From contig JADJPT010000024.1 of NCBI GenBank assembly GCA_016713125.1, positions 1 to 57,076 on the forward strand: 57,076 nt of DNA, written 5' to 3'. This document shows, in pieces, positions 11,114 to 22,004 of this stretch. The position numbers and the translations under genes were made by a program. The DNA is from Betaproteobacteria bacterium. GTDB lineage: Bacteria; Pseudomonadota; Gammaproteobacteria; Burkholderiales; SG8-39. The notes below the pieces were generated by a model, which was given only the letters and a program-made list of their open reading frames with translations, ran no database searches and was not told the DNA's origin. Every line of letters starts with the position of its first letter. Position 1 is the first letter of the stretch.

Positions 11114-12182
11114 ATGAGCAAACAGGACATCGTCGGGTTGCGCGGCGCAAATCGACGCGCTGGACGACGAACTGCTGGCGACCTGCCCAACCGGCGGGCG
11201 CGCTGGCGCGGCGCGTCGGCGAACTCAAGGGTGGCGCGCCGGCCTACCGTCCCGAACGCGAAGCGGAGATCCTGCGCCGCATCGTCGAGACCAACCCGGG
11301 GCCGTTGCCCGCGGAGCGCGCGGTCGGTGTTTTCCGCGAAGTGATCTCGGCCTGCCGCGGCATGGAACAGCAGATACGCGTGGCCTACCTCGGCCCGACC
11401 GGGACCTTCAGCGAGACTGCCGCGCTGCGCCAGTTCGGCGGTGCCGCCCAGTACGTACCCTGCGCCTCGTTCGACGATATCTTCCGCGCGGTGGAGACCC
11501 GCAGCACCGAGTTCGCCGTGGTGCCGGTGGAGAACTCGACCGAGGGCGTGATCGCACGCACGCTCGACCTGTTGCTGACATCGCCAGCTCGCATCTGCGG
11601 CGAAGTGGTACTGCGTGTCGAGCAGAATCTGATGCGCAAGGTCGCAGGCGTCGAAGGCGTCACTCGCGTCTATTCGCACGCTCAGTCGCTTGCGCAATGC
11701 CACGATTGGCTGAGCCGGCACCTGCCGAACGTGGAGCGCGTGCCGGTGTCCAGCAACGCCGAGGCAGCCCGGCTGGCCGCACAGGAACCCGGCGCGTGCG
11801 CAGTGGGACCGGCCCTGGCCGCGCAGCGCTACGGGCTGCAGATCATTTCGGCCAACATCGAGGACGATGCCAACAACCGCACCCGCTTTCTGGTGCTGGG
11901 CACGATCGACCGGCGCCCACCGGGCGCGATCCGCACCTCGCTGGTGATGTCCGCGCCCAACCGGCCCGGCGCCGTGCATGCGCTGCTGTCGCCGATCGCA
12001 CGGCACGGCATCAGCATGACCCGGCTCGAGTCCGCGCCGCGCGCGTGCCGGCTCCCTGGGAGTACCTGTTCTTCATCGACCTGGCGGACACCAGCCGACC
12101 GGGCCTGGCGAAGCATTGGCCGCACTGAAGGCCGGGCGCCGTTCCTGAAGGTCCTCGGCCCCTATCCGGTCGCCGTCCTGGC
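11114..12182 (+). CDS. pheA: Bifunctional chorismate mutase / prephenate dehydratase (frameshifted)
   Basis: This is the P-protein: chorismate to prephenate to phenylpyruvate, with C-terminal ACT regulation by phenylalanine. The AroQ mutase domain is split between frames (QIDALDDELLA near 11150, then LARRVGELKGG and YRPEREAEILRR). The dehydratase domain is clear: VAYLGPTGTFSETAA, VPVENSTEGV, SHAQSLAQCHDWL and the NRTRFLVLG box before the ACT domain (APNRPGAVHALLSPI, HGISMTRLES, PWEYLFFIDL). Shifts occur near 11145, 11200, 12050 and 12110. The C-terminus FLKVLGPYPVAV is typical, but no in-frame stop follows at once, so the end is approximate. It lies 46 nt after serC. Confidence 0.92.
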
Positions 12183-12242
12183 ACTCAACCGCACACGCAC
12201 AACCCCGCCGCAATTCCACCTGAGCCACGAACACGGCCTTGC

Positions 12243-13378
12243 ATGCCCGACCTCTGCGACCTCGCACCCTCGTACATCCGCTCGATCGCGCCTTACCAGC
12301 CCGGCAAGCCCACCTCCGAACTGGCCCGCGAAATGGGTCTGGAGGAGAAAAGCATCGTCAAGCTTGCCTCGAACGAGAATCCGCGCGGCATCGGCCCGCG
12401 CACGCGCGCGGCGATCGAGCGCGCGCTGGGCGACATCGCGCGCTACCCGGACGGCAACGGCTTCGAGCTGAAATCTGCGCTGGCCGGGCGGTACGGCGTG
12501 GACATGGGCGGCATCGTGCTCGGCAGCGGCTCGAACGACGTGCTCGAGCTGGTGTCCCTCGCGTTCCTCGGCACCGGGCGCTCGGCGGTGATGTCGCAGC
12601 ACGCCTTCGCGGTGTACCCGCTGGCGACGCAGGCGCGCGGCGCGCGCGGCATCGTGGTGCCGGCGAAGGACTGGGGCCATGACCTCGAGGCGATGGCGGC
12701 GGCGGTCGCCGACGACACGCACGTGCTGTGGATCGCCAACCCCAACAACCCCACCGGCACGCTGGCGCCCCATGAGGGCATCGAGGCGCTGCTGAAGAAG
12801 GTGCCGGAGCGCGTCATCGTGGTCCTCGACGAGGCCTACAACGAATACCTGCCCGCCGAGATGCGCGCCGACACGGTGAAATGGCTGAAGCGCCACCCGA
12901 ACCTGGTGATCACGCGCACCTTCTCGAAGGCCTACGGCCTGGCCGGGCTGCGCGTCGGCTACGCGCTGGCCACCCCGGCCGTGGCCGACGTGATGAACCG
13001 CGTCCGCCAGCCCTTCAACGTCAACAGCATTGCATTGACCGCGGCCGCCGCGGCGCTCGACGACATGGAGTTCGTCGCCCGCAGCTACGCCGAGAATCGC
13101 GCCGGCATGCGTCAGATCGAGGAAGGCGCACGCGCGCTGGGCCTGGACTGGATCCCCTCGCACGGCAACTTCATCACGCTGCGCGTGGGCAAGGCCGCCG
13201 AGGTGTTCAAGCGCCTGCTCAAGCGCGGCGTCATCGTGCGTCCGGTGGCCGGCTACGAGTTGCCCGAGCACCTGCGCGTGACCATCGGCACGCCCGAAGA
13301 AAACGAGCGCTTTCTCGCGGCGCTCGCGGCGAGCCTGAGGGAATACCGCGGCGCGGCTGGAGGGGTTCGGCCGCCTGC
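12243..13378 (+). CDS. hisC: Histidinol-phosphate / aromatic aminotransferase
   Basis: HisC is a class I/II PLP aminotransferase that transaminates imidazole-acetol phosphate. The copy in this operon position may also act on aromatic keto acids. The start is ATG at 12243. Features in order: LASNENPRG, GNGFELK, GSGSNDVLEL, the substrate/PLP region NPNNPTGT, DEAYNEYL, and the Schiff-base Lys in TRTFSKAYGLAGLRVGY. The C-terminal Arg lies in HLRVTIGTPEEN. Coding is clean until about residue 370. The stop is not visible because the frame runs into tyrA through one or more indels near 13350-13400, so the end given is approximate. The operon position between pheA and tyrA is typical of Burkholderiales. 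Confidence 0.92.
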
Positions 13379-14247
13379 GCCGGTCATCGGCGTCGGCCTG
13401 ATCGGCGGGCTCGTTCGGCGGGCCATGGCGCTGGCGCTCAGGCGCGGGTGCCTGCCCGCACGTGGTCGGCGTCGGCCACGACCCCGCCAACATCCGGCGC
13501 GCGATCGAGCGCGGCGTGATCGTCGATCCGGTCGCGCGGACCCGGCCGCGGCCGTGAAGGGCGCCGACCTGGTGCTGGTCGCCACGCCGGTGGCGCAGTT
13601 TCCCGCGGTGTTCGCGCGTCTGGCCGGAGCGCTGGCGCCGCACGCCCTGCTGATCGACGCCGGCAGCACCAAGCAGGACGTGGTGGCCGCCGCGCGCGCG
13701 GCGCTGGCGGCGCGCATTGCCCGGTTCGTGCCGTCGCACCCGATCGCCGGCGGCGAGCACAGCGGCGCCGGCGCCGCGCGGGTCGAACTGTTCCGCGGCA
13801 AGCGGGTCGTGCTCGCGCCGCTGGCCGAGAACCCTACGGGCGCGGTCGCGGCCGTGGCGGCGGCCTGGGAGGCCTGCGGGGCGCGCATCTTCCGCATGAG
13901 CGCCGAAGAGCACGACGCCGTGTTCGCCGCGGTCAGCCACCTGCCGCACCTGCTGGCCTATGCGCTGGTGCACGAGTTCGCCGCACGCGACAACTCGGCG
14001 CAGCTCTTCGGCCTCGCCGCGGGCGGGTTCCGTGACTTCACGCGAATCGCTTCGAGCCATCCCGAGATGTGGCGCGACATCTGCGTCGCCAACCGCGGCC
14101 CGCTGCTCGCCGAACTGGACCGCTACGGCCAACCTCGCAGCTGCGCAGCGCTGGTGGAAAGCGGCGACGGTGCGGCGCTGGAACGCGTGTTCCTGGAGGC
14201 GCGGGAGGCGCGCAAGCGCTGGCTGGCCGGGGATTTCGACGCGCTGA
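13365..14247 (+). CDS. tyrA: Prephenate dehydrogenase (boundaries blurred by frameshifts)
   Basis: TyrA oxidatively decarboxylates prephenate to 4-hydroxyphenylpyruvate for tyrosine synthesis. The NAD-binding motif reads VIGVGLIGG. The next part appears in another frame as HVVGVGHDPANIRRAIERG before returning (DLVLVATPVAQ). Conserved boxes IDAGSTKQDVV, PSHPIAGGEHSG and AVSHLPHLLAYAL include the catalytic His residues. FRDFTRIASSHPEMW completes the domain. The start is uncertain: the frame is joined to hisC by indels around 13350-13400 and no good ATG is visible. TGA at 14245-14247 lies in a shifted frame a few bases before the aroA ATG and is the most plausible end. Confidence 0.88.
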
Positions 14248-14251
14248 GCCG

Positions 14252-15541
14252 ATGGATCACCTCGAGCTTGCGCCGATGGCGCGCGTCGCCGGCACGGTGC
14301 GCCTGCCCGGCTCGAAGAGCATCTCCAACCGCGTCCTGCTGCTGGCGGCGCTGGCGCAGGGAACCACCGTGGTGCGCGACCTGCTCGACGCCGACGACAC
14401 CACGGTGATGCTCGCCGCGCTGGGCACGCTCGGCATGCGCTGGCGAGCCCGCAGGCGCGGGCGAAGTGCGCATCCACGGCGGCGCCGGCAAGGCCATTTC
14501 CGGTCACCAGGCCGAACCTGTTCCTGGGCAATGCGGGCACGGCATTCCGGCCGCTGACCGCGGCCCTGGTCATGAGTCGCGGCGAGTACCGGCTGTCGGG
14601 CGTGCCGCGCATGCACGAGCGGCCGATCGGTGATCTGGTCGATGCCTTGCGACCACTGGGCGCCGACATCGCGTACGCCGGCACAGAGGGCTATCCGCCG
14701 CTGGCGATCGGCGCGGGCCGCATCCACATCGACGGGCCGGTGCGCGTGCGCGGCGACGTGTCCTCGCAGTTCCTCACCGCGCTGCTGATGGCGCTGCCGG
14801 GCGCGGGCCCCGCCCGCATCGAAGTCGAGGGCGAACTCATCTCCAAGCCCTACGTCGAGATCACGCTGCGCCTGATGCAGCGCTTCGGCGTGGCGGTCGC
14901 GCGGGACGGCTGGCGCGCGTTCGACGTCCCGCGCGCCGTGTTCCAGAGCCCGGGCGAGATCCATGTCGAGGGCGATGCGTCGTCGGCCTCGTACTTCCTC
15001 GCCGCGGGCGCCATCTCGGGCGGTCCGGTGCGCGTCGAGGGCGTGGGGCAGGCGAGCATCCAGGGCGATGTCGCGTTCGCGCAGGTGCTGCAGGCCATGG
15101 GCGCGCAAGTGTCGATCGGCGAGAACTGGATCGAGGCGCGCGCCGGGCAGCCGCTGCGCGCGTTCGACCTTGACATGAACCACATCCCCGACGCGGCGAT
15201 GACGGCTGCGGTGGCGGCGCTGTTCGCCGACGGCCCGAGCACGGCTGCGCAACATCGCCAGCTGGCGGGTCAAGGAAACCGACCGCATCGCCGCGATGAG
15301 CACCGAGCTGCGCAAGCTCGGCGCCACGGTCGACGTCGGCGACGACTGGATCCGCGTCACGCCGCCGGCGAAGCTGCTGGCCGGCGCGGCGATCGACACC
15401 TACGACGACCACCGCGTCGCCATGTGCTTCTCGCTCGCGGCGCTGGGCGGCGTGCCGGTGCGCATCAACGACCCGGGATGCGTGGCGAAGACGTTCCCCA
15501 CCTACTTCGACGTGTTCGCGAAGCTCGCGCGGCCGGCATGA
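14252..15541 (+). CDS. aroA: 3-phosphoshikimate 1-carboxyvinyltransferase (EPSP synthase), frameshifted
   Basis: AroA transfers enolpyruvate from PEP to shikimate 3-phosphate, the sixth step of the shikimate pathway. The product has LPGSKSISNRVLLLAALA, then LFLGNAGTAFRPLTAAL, MHERPIGDLVDALR, DVSSQFLTALLMALP, GDASSASYFLAAGA and DMNHIPDAAMT. Further on are WRVKETDRIAAM, DTYDDHRVAM and DPGCVAKTFPTYF. Three shifts, near 14445, 14505 and 15240, break the frame, but every conserved block is there in order. This is a class I (glyphosate-sensitive type) sequence by its motifs. The stop TGA (15539-15541) overlaps the cmk ATG. Confidence 0.94.
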
Positions 15542-16185
15542 CCGACGCCCCGGTGATCGCGATCGACGGCCCGTCGTCCTCCGGCAAGGGGACGGTGGCG
15601 GGGATGGTCGCGCAGCGCCTCGGATTCCACTACCTGGAAAGCGGGGCGCTGTACCGGCTGGTGGCGCTGGCGTCCAGGGCGTCGCGGCGTGGCCAGACGA
15701 CGAGCCGCCCTGGCGGCCATCGCCGCGCGCCTGGACGTCCGCTTCGAGGGCGAGATCGTGCTGGGCGGGGAGTCGATGTCGGCGAGGCCCTGCGCCGAAG
15801 AGATCCTGTGGCAACCGGGCCTCCGAGGTGGCCCCATTCCGCTGGCGCGAGGCGCTGCTGGGGCGGCAGCGGGCCTATCGCCAGCCCCCAGGGCTGGTCG
15901 CCGATGGGCGTGACATGGGAACCATCGTGTTTCCTTCGGCGACGTTGAAGGTCTTCCTCACGGCGAGCGTGGCGGAAAGGGCGGGGCGTCGGTATAAACA
16001 GTTGAAAGACAAAGGAATAGATGCTAATCTCTCGGCCCTTTCCCGGGACTTGGCCGAGCGCGATGCGCGGACGCCACGAGCGGTCGCGCCGCTCGCCCCG
16101 GCTGGATGCGTGTTGCTCGACTCGACCGATCGGACGATCGAAGAAGTCGTCGACCAGGTCCTGGCGCTGGTATCGGGAAGTCGAG
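15538..16185 (+). CDS. cmk: Cytidylate kinase (frameshifted)
   Basis: Cmk phosphorylates CMP and dCMP. The Walker A motif is IAIDGPSSSGKGTVA. YLESGALYRLVAL and later blocks EVAPFRWREALLGRQRAY, GLVADGRDMGTIVFP and KVFLTASVAERAGRR, with the lid arginines, follow in two further frames. Shifts fall near 15685 and 15825. The C-terminus TIEEVVDQVLAL is present, but no stop is visible. The frame runs into the rpsA coding region, as if the usual cmk-rpsA spacer had been lost. The start overlaps aroA by four bases (ATGA). Confidence 0.9.
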
Positions 16186-16189
16186 CAGG

Positions 16190-17950
16190 TCAGGCAGTGC
16201 AGCCGCCACCCCCGCAGTCTCGAAGTCCGCACCCGCCCCCGAATCGTTCGCCGCGCTGTTCGAAGAAAGCCTGACCCTCAAGGAAATGAGGATCGGCGAG
16301 GTCATCACGGCCGAAGTCGTGCGCGTCGACCAGAATTTCGTGGTCGTGAACGCCGGACTGAAGTCCGAGAGCGTGATCGCCGTCGAGGAGTTCCGCAACG
16401 ACGCCGGCGAGCTGGAAGTCAAGGCCGGCGACTTCGTCACCGTCGCGATCGAGGCGCTGGAAGACGGTTACGGCGAAACCCGCCTGTCGCGCGACAAGGC
16501 CAAGCGCCTGGCCGCCTGGATGGACCTGGAGAAGGCGCTGGACAACGGCGAGAAGATCGAAGGCGTCATCACCGGCAAGGTGAAGGGCGGCCTGACGGTC
16601 ATGGCGCGCGGCATCCGCGCCTTCCTGCCCGGCTCGCTGGTCGACCTGCGCCCGGTGAAGGACACCACGCCGTACGAAGGCAAGACCATGGAATTCAAGG
16701 TCATCAAGCTCGACCGCAAGCGCAACAACGTGGTCGTTTCGCGCCGTGCCGTGCTCGAGGAGACCGCGGGCGCAGAGCGCGAGGCGCTCCTCGCCAGCCT
16801 GTCCGAAGGCGCGGTGGTGAAGGGCATCGTCAAGAACATCACCGACTACGGCGCGTTCGTCGACCTCGGCGGCATCGACGGCCTGCTGCACATCACCGAC
16901 CTGGCCTGGCGCCGGGTCAAGCACCCCTCCGAGGTGCTGAACGTCGGCGACGAGGTCACCGCCAAGGTGCTCAAGTTCGACACCGAGAAGAACCGCGTGT
17001 CGCTGGGCCTCAAGCAGCTGGGCGAAGACCCGTGGGTCGGCATCTCGCGCCGCTACCCGCAGGGCACCCGCCTGTTCGGCAAGGTCACCAACCTCACCGA
17101 CTACGGCGCGTTCGTCGAGGTCGAGTCGGGCATCGAAGGCCTGGTGCACGTTTCCGAGATGGACTGGACCAACAAGAACGTGCATCCGTCCAAGGTCGTG
17201 CAGGTCGGCGACGAGGTCGAGGTCATGATCCTCGAGATCGACGAGGACCGCCGCCGGATCTCGCTCGGCATGAAGCAGTGCATGCCGAACCCGTGGGAGG
17301 ACTTCGCCCGCGACTTCAAGAAGGGCGACAAGGTCGCCGGCCAGATCAAGTCGATCACCGACTTTGGCGTGTTCATCGGCCTGCCCGGCGGCATCGACGG
17401 CCTGGTGCACCTGTCCGACCTCTCCTGGTCGGCGCCCGGCGAAGAGGCCGTGCGCAACTTCAAGAAGGGCGACGAGGTCGAAGCCCTGGTGCTGGCCATC
17501 GACGTCGAGCGCGAGCGCATCTCGCTGGGCATCAAGCAGATGGAAGGCGACCCGTTCACCAACTTCATCGCCGGCCACGAGAAGAACACGCTCCTGAAGG
17601 GCAAGGTGAAGTCGGTCGACGCCAAGGGCGCCGTGCTGCAGATCGCGGGCGACATCGAGGGGCTACCTGCGCGCCTCGGAGTTCTCGCGCGACCGCGTCG
17701 AGGACCTGCGCACCCACCTGAAGGAAGGCGACGAGATCGAGGCGATGATCATCAACGTCGACCGCAAGAACCGCTCGATCAACCTCTCCATCAAGGCCAA
17801 GGACATGGCCGAGGAAACCGAGGTCATGAAGTCGCTGCGCACCGAGAATGCGGCGCAGCGCGGCAGGCAGCACCAACCTCGGCGCGCTGCTGCGGGCGAA
17901 GCCTGGACAACCGCACCGACCAGAAGGTGCGCAGGCGCGGCGGGAGGCAG
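16190..17950 (+). CDS. rpsA: 30S ribosomal protein S1 (start codon not visible)
   Basis: S1 is the large mRNA-binding protein of the 30S subunit. Six S1 (OB-fold) repeats are recognisable by recurring TDYGAFVD / TDFGVFIGL and the HITDLAW / HVSEMDW / HLSDLSW patterns. ESFAALFEESLTLKEMRIGEVI marks the N-terminus of repeat 1. I see no ATG or GTG with a ribosome binding site before it: the cmk frame runs directly into this region, so a start-containing segment seems to be missing near 16190. Two shifts (about 17660 and 17865) affect repeat 6 and the tail (NLGALLRAKLDNRTDQK). The end is approximate. Confidence 0.94.
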
Positions 17951-17957
17951 GTCGGTC

Positions 17958-18277
<320 letters not shown>

Positions 18278-18303
18278 GCCTCCCCCAGGAGCCGATCCAG
18301 TCC

Positions 18304-18538
18304 ATGCGCGCGCTTGGGCGGACCTGGGCGGCCCGTCTGTGATCATCCTGTCCTGCTCGCGTTCGCCGTCAAGAACACCGAGCCGGTCACGCTGCGGTTC
18401 TACTTCGATCTCGCCTGGCAGGCGCCGCTGATCGCGCTGCTGCTGGCGTTCTTCGCCGCGGGCGCGATGGCCGGCCTGGCGGCGGTCCTCACCACCATGC
18501 TGCGCCAGCGACGCGAGATCCAGCAGCTTGACGGCGCG
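18304..18538 (+). CDS. lapA: LapA family (DUF1049) inner-membrane protein, C-terminus fused or deleted
   Basis: LapA is a small membrane protein linked to LPS assembly and to control of LpxC degradation, together with LapB. It starts ATG at 18304 (MRALGRTWAARL). After one or two shifts near 18340-18355 it shows the family core LAFAVKNTEPVTLRFYFDLAW and two membrane helices (PLIALLLAFFAAGAMAGL). The usual charged tail after LRQRREI is absent. The frame continues in phase into the lapB ATG with only a few codons between. A deletion of 60-100 bases or a real fusion would explain this. Confidence 0.82.
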
Positions 18539-19738
18539 ATGGAGTTCGAGTACTGGTGGCTGGGCGCCCTGCCGATCTTCTTCGGCCTGGGCTGGCTCGC
18601 GGCACGCATCGACATCAAGCACCTGGTCTCGGAGTCGCGCGCGCTGCCGCAGTCGTACTTCAAGGGCCTGAACTTCCTGCTCAACGAGCAGCCCGACAAG
18701 GCGATCGACGCCTTCGTCGAGGTCGTCAAGCTCGACCCCGAGACGGTCGAGCTGCACTTCGCGCTGGGCAGCCTGTTCCGGCGGCGCGGCGAGTACGACC
18801 GCGCGATCCGCATGCACCAGAACCTGCTCGAGCGCGCCGACCTCGGCGCCGACCAGAAGCTCTCGGCGATGCACGAGCTCGGCCAGGACTACCTCAAGGC
18901 GGGGATCCTCGACCGCGCCGAGGAAGTGTTCCAGAAGCTCGTCGACGGGCGCCACGCCGAGGCCGCCAACAAGTGCCTGCTCGAGATCTACCAGGCCGAG
19001 AAGGACTGGGTGAAGGCGATCGAGATGGCGACCCGGTTGTCCTTGGCGGGTGCCGGCGGCGACGACCGCGCGCGGGAGATCTCGCAGTACCACTGCGAAG
19101 CTGGCCGCGCACGACTCCACCCACTCGCGCCCGGCCGGTCGCGCGCCCCACCTGGAGGCGGCGCTCGAAGCCAACCGCAAGTCGGTGCGCGCCAGCATGC
19201 TGCTCGGCGACCTCGAGCGCGCGGCGGGCGGCCACGCCGCGGCGATCGAGTCGTGGAAGCGCATCGAGTCGCAGCACCCGGCCTTCCTGGCGCTGGTCGC
19301 GCAGCGGCTGCTCGAGGCGCACCGCGACAGCGGCAAGCTGGACGAGGGATTGACGCTGCTAGCCGGGTATCTCGAGCGCTATCCGTCGCTCGACCTGCTG
19401 GACGCGGTGTTCCAGAGCACGCTCGAATCGAAGGGCGCGGAGGCGGCCTACAAGCTGGTGCGCGACGAACTGCGCCGCAATCCGACGCTGCTCGGCCTCG
19501 ACCGCCTGCTCGAGGCGCAGATTATCGGCGCAAGCTCCCCCGAGCGCCGCCACGATCTCGAACTTGTCAGGAATCTCGTGCACAGTCACACGAGGCGGCT
19601 GGCCCGCTACCGGTGCGAGCACTGCGGCTTCAAGGCGCGGCAGTTCCACTGGCACTGTCCCGGCTGCGGCGGCTGGGAGACCTACCCGCCGCCGACGAAG
19701 CGAGCCCGAGTTCGGGCTGGCCCATGGGCGCATCATGA
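18539..19738 (+). CDS. lapB: Lipopolysaccharide assembly protein B (TPR, rubredoxin-like metal domain)
   Basis: LapB (YciM) is a membrane-anchored TPR protein that couples LPS synthesis to FtsH-dependent LpxC turnover. The start MEFEYWWLGALPIFFGLGWLAARID gives the membrane anchor. TPR units follow, with FKGLNFLLNEQPDKAIDAF, LGSLFRRRGEYDRAIRMH and GILDRAEEVFQKLV. The C-terminus has the Cys4 rubredoxin-type knuckles YRCEHCGFKA and HWHCPGCGGWETYPP. Shifts occur near 19100 and 19700. The stop TGA (19736-19738) overlaps the ugd ATG. It is in frame with lapA upstream (see lapA). Confidence 0.9.
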   Translation: MEFEYWWLGALPIFFGLGWLAARIDIKHLVSESRALPQSYFKGLNFLLNEQPDKAIDAFVEVVKLDPETVELHFALGSLFRRRGEYDRAIRMHQNLLERADLGADQKLSAMHELGQDYLKAGILDRAEEVFQKLVDGRHAEAANKCLLEIYQAEKDWVKAIEMATRLSLAGAGGDDRAREISQYHCEAGRARLHPLAPGRSRAPPGGGARSQPQVGARQHAARRPRARGGRPRRGDRVVEAHRVAAPGLPGAGRAAAARGAPRQRQAGRGIDAASRVSRALSVARPAGRGVPEHARIEGRGGGLQAGARRTAPQSDAARPRPPARGADYRRKLPRAPPRSRTCQESRAQSHEAAGPLPVRALRLQGAAVPLALSRLRRLGDLPAADEASPSSGWPMGAS

Positions 19739-21055
19739 AGATCACCATCGTAGGCACCGGCTACGTCGGCCTGGTCACCGGGGCCTGCCTGGCCGACGCC
19801 GGCAACCACGTGCTCTGCCTGGACGTCGACGAGAGGAAGATCGCCACGCTGAACGACGGCGGCCTGCCCATCTTCGAGCCCGGGCTGGAGGCCGTCGTCG
19901 CGCGCAACCGGGCGGCCGGCCGACTGGTGTTCTCGACCGACGTTGCGGCCAGCGTTGCGCACGGCGAGCTGCAGTTCATCGCCGTCGGCACCCGCCGGAC
20001 GAAGACGGATCGGCCGACATGCCCACGTGGTCGCCGCAGCGCGCGCGATCGGCAGGCACATGGACGGCTATCGCGTGATCGTCGACAAGTCGACCGTGCC
20101 GGTGGGCACCGCGGATCGAGTGCGCGAGGCCGTGGCCGGGGAACTGCACGCGCGCGGCGTATCGATCCCGTACAGCGTGGTTTCCAACCCCGAGTTCCTC
20201 AAGGAAGGCGCGGCGGTCGAGGACTTCATGCGCCCGGACCGCATCGTCATCGGCGCCGATGACGCGCGCGCGGTGGATCTGCTGCGCCGCCTGTACGCGC
20301 CGTTCCAGCGCAACCACGAGCGCATCATGCTGATGAGCGTGCGTTCCGCCGAACTCACCAAGTACGCCGCCAATGCCATGCTGGCGACGCGCATCTCGTT
20401 CATGAACGAGCTCGCCAACCTGGCGGAGGAACTCGGCGCCGACATCGAGCAGGTGCGCCGCGGCATCGGCTCCGACCCGCGCATCGGCTACCACTTCCTC
20501 TATCCCGGCGCGGGCTTCGGCGGATCGTGCTTTCCCAAGGACGTGAAGGCGCTGGTGCACAGCGCGGCGCAGGCCGGCCGGCCGCTGCAGGCTGCTGGCG
20601 CGGTCGACGCGGCGAACGACGCGCAGAAGCGCGTACTTGGCGCAAGGTCAGGCGCCGCTTCGGCGAGCGGATCTGCCGGGCGGCGATTCGCGATCTGGGG
20701 GCTGGCCTTCAAGCCGAACACCGACGACATGCGCGAAGCGCCCAGCCGCGCCGTGATCGCCGACCTGCTGGCGGCCGGTGCGAGCGTCTGCGCCTATGAT
20801 CCGGTGGCGATGCCCGAGGCGAAGCGCCTCTTCGACGGCGAGCCGCGCGTCGCCTTCGCGGCGTCCGCCGGGGCCGCGCTCGAGGACTGCGACGCGCTGG
20901 CGATCGTCACCGAGTGGCAGGAGTTCCGTTCTCCGGACTTCGACGCCATCCGGCGCAGCCTGAAGACGCCCGCGATCTTCGACGGCCGCAACCTCTACGA
21001 CCCTGCGGCGGTGCGTGCGCTGGGCTTCGAGTACTTCCCGATCGGACGACCCTGA
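19735..21055 (+). CDS. ugd: UDP-glucose 6-dehydrogenase
   Basis: The enzyme oxidises UDP-glucose to UDP-glucuronate with two NAD+, feeding LPS modification or capsule synthesis. The N-terminal Rossmann motif reads MKITIVGTGYVGLVTGACLA. One shift near 19990 changes frame within the VGTPPDEDGSAD box. Then come KSTVPVGTADRVRE, SNPEFLKEGAAVEDF, ELTKYAANAMLATRISFMNE and the catalytic Cys in GAGFGGSCFPKDVKAL. The UDP-binding domain continues with AFKPNTDDMREAPS. About 440 residues, normal. The position between lapB and rfaE1 is the Burkholderia arrangement. Confidence 0.94.
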
Positions 21056-21085
21056 TGCAGCCACGGAGGCCGCGAAGGCCAGTCC

Positions 21086-21991
21086 ATGGCGCGCATCCTG
21101 GTGGTCGGCGACGTGATGCTCGACCGCTACTGGTTCGGCGAGGTGTCGCGCATCTCGCCGGAGGCGCCGGTGCCGATGGTGCGCGTCGAGCGCACCGAGG
21201 AGCGACCCGGCGGCGCGGCCAACGTGGCGCGCAACTGCGTGTCGCTGGGCGCGCAGGCCCGCCTGCTCTCGGTGGTGGGCGAGGACGAGGCCGGGGTGAG
21301 GCTGACCGAACTGGTCGAGAACGCCGGTGTGCGCGCCAGCCTGCATCGCGATCCGTCGATCCCGACCACCGTGAAACTGCGCGTGATCGGTCGCCAGCAG
21401 CAACTGCTGCGCATCGATTTCGAAACCGCCCCCTCCAGCGAAGTGCTGGCCTCGAAGCTGGCCGATTTCGAGGCCGCGTTGCCCGATTGCGACGTCGTGG
21501 TGCTCTCCGACTACGGCAAGGGCGGCCTCGCGCACATCGCGAAGATGATCGCCATGGCGCGCAAGGCCGGCAAGCCCGTGCTGGTCGACCCGAAGGGCGA
21601 CAACTACTCGCGCTACCGCGGCGCCACCATCGTCACGCCCAACCGCGCCGAGCTGCGGCAGGTGGTCGGCGCATGGAAGGACGAGCGGGACCTCGCGCGC
21701 CGCGCGCAGGGGCTGCGCGAGCAACTGCGGATGCAGGCGCTGCTGCTGACGCGCAGCGAACAGGGCATGACCCTGTTCGAATCCGGCGGCATCATGCACG
21801 TGCCGGCGCAGGCGCGCGAAGTGTACGATGTGAGCGGTGCGGGCGACACGGTGATCGCGGCGATCGCGGTCATGCTCGCGTCCGGCGTTCCGCTGGAGGA
21901 ATCGGTGCGCATCGCCAACCGCGCCTCGGGCATCGTCGTCGGCAAGCTCGGCACGGCGGTGGCGACCCGGCGCGAGTTGTTTGGAAAATGA
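21086..21991 (+). CDS. rfaE1: D-glycero-beta-D-manno-heptose-7-phosphate kinase (stand-alone)
   Basis: This PfkB/ribokinase-family kinase makes heptose-1,7-bisphosphate for the LPS inner core. The 301-residue intact frame has GDVMLDRYWFG, the substrate loop RPGGAANVARN, the lid region and the C-terminal signature DVSGAGDTVIAAIA with the catalytic Asp. It lacks the adenylyltransferase half found in E. coli HldE, so it is the single-domain RfaE1 form used by betaproteobacteria. The second activity should be encoded elsewhere. ATG at 21086 is preceded by a G/A-rich stretch 30 nt after the ugd stop. Confidence 0.92.
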   Translation: MARILVVGDVMLDRYWFGEVSRISPEAPVPMVRVERTEERPGGAANVARNCVSLGAQARLLSVVGEDEAGVRLTELVENAGVRASLHRDPSIPTTVKLRVIGRQQQLLRIDFETAPSSEVLASKLADFEAALPDCDVVVLSDYGKGGLAHIAKMIAMARKAGKPVLVDPKGDNYSRYRGATIVTPNRAELRQVVGAWKDERDLARRAQGLREQLRMQALLLTRSEQGMTLFESGGIMHVPAQAREVYDVSGAGDTVIAAIAVMLASGVPLEESVRIANRASGIVVGKLGTAVATRRELFGK

Positions 21992-22004
21992 GCGGAGCCT
22001 GCAG

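Noticed and set aside
12243..14408. Apparent HisC-TyrA-AroA fusion protein
   Set aside because: Reading passes between genes only through indels, and each enzyme's own termini are recognisable.
12162..14684. Minus-strand 840-codon frame opposite hisC, tyrA and aroA
   Set aside because: Arg/Ala/His-rich shadow of strongly coding plus-strand genes, with no recognisable motif.
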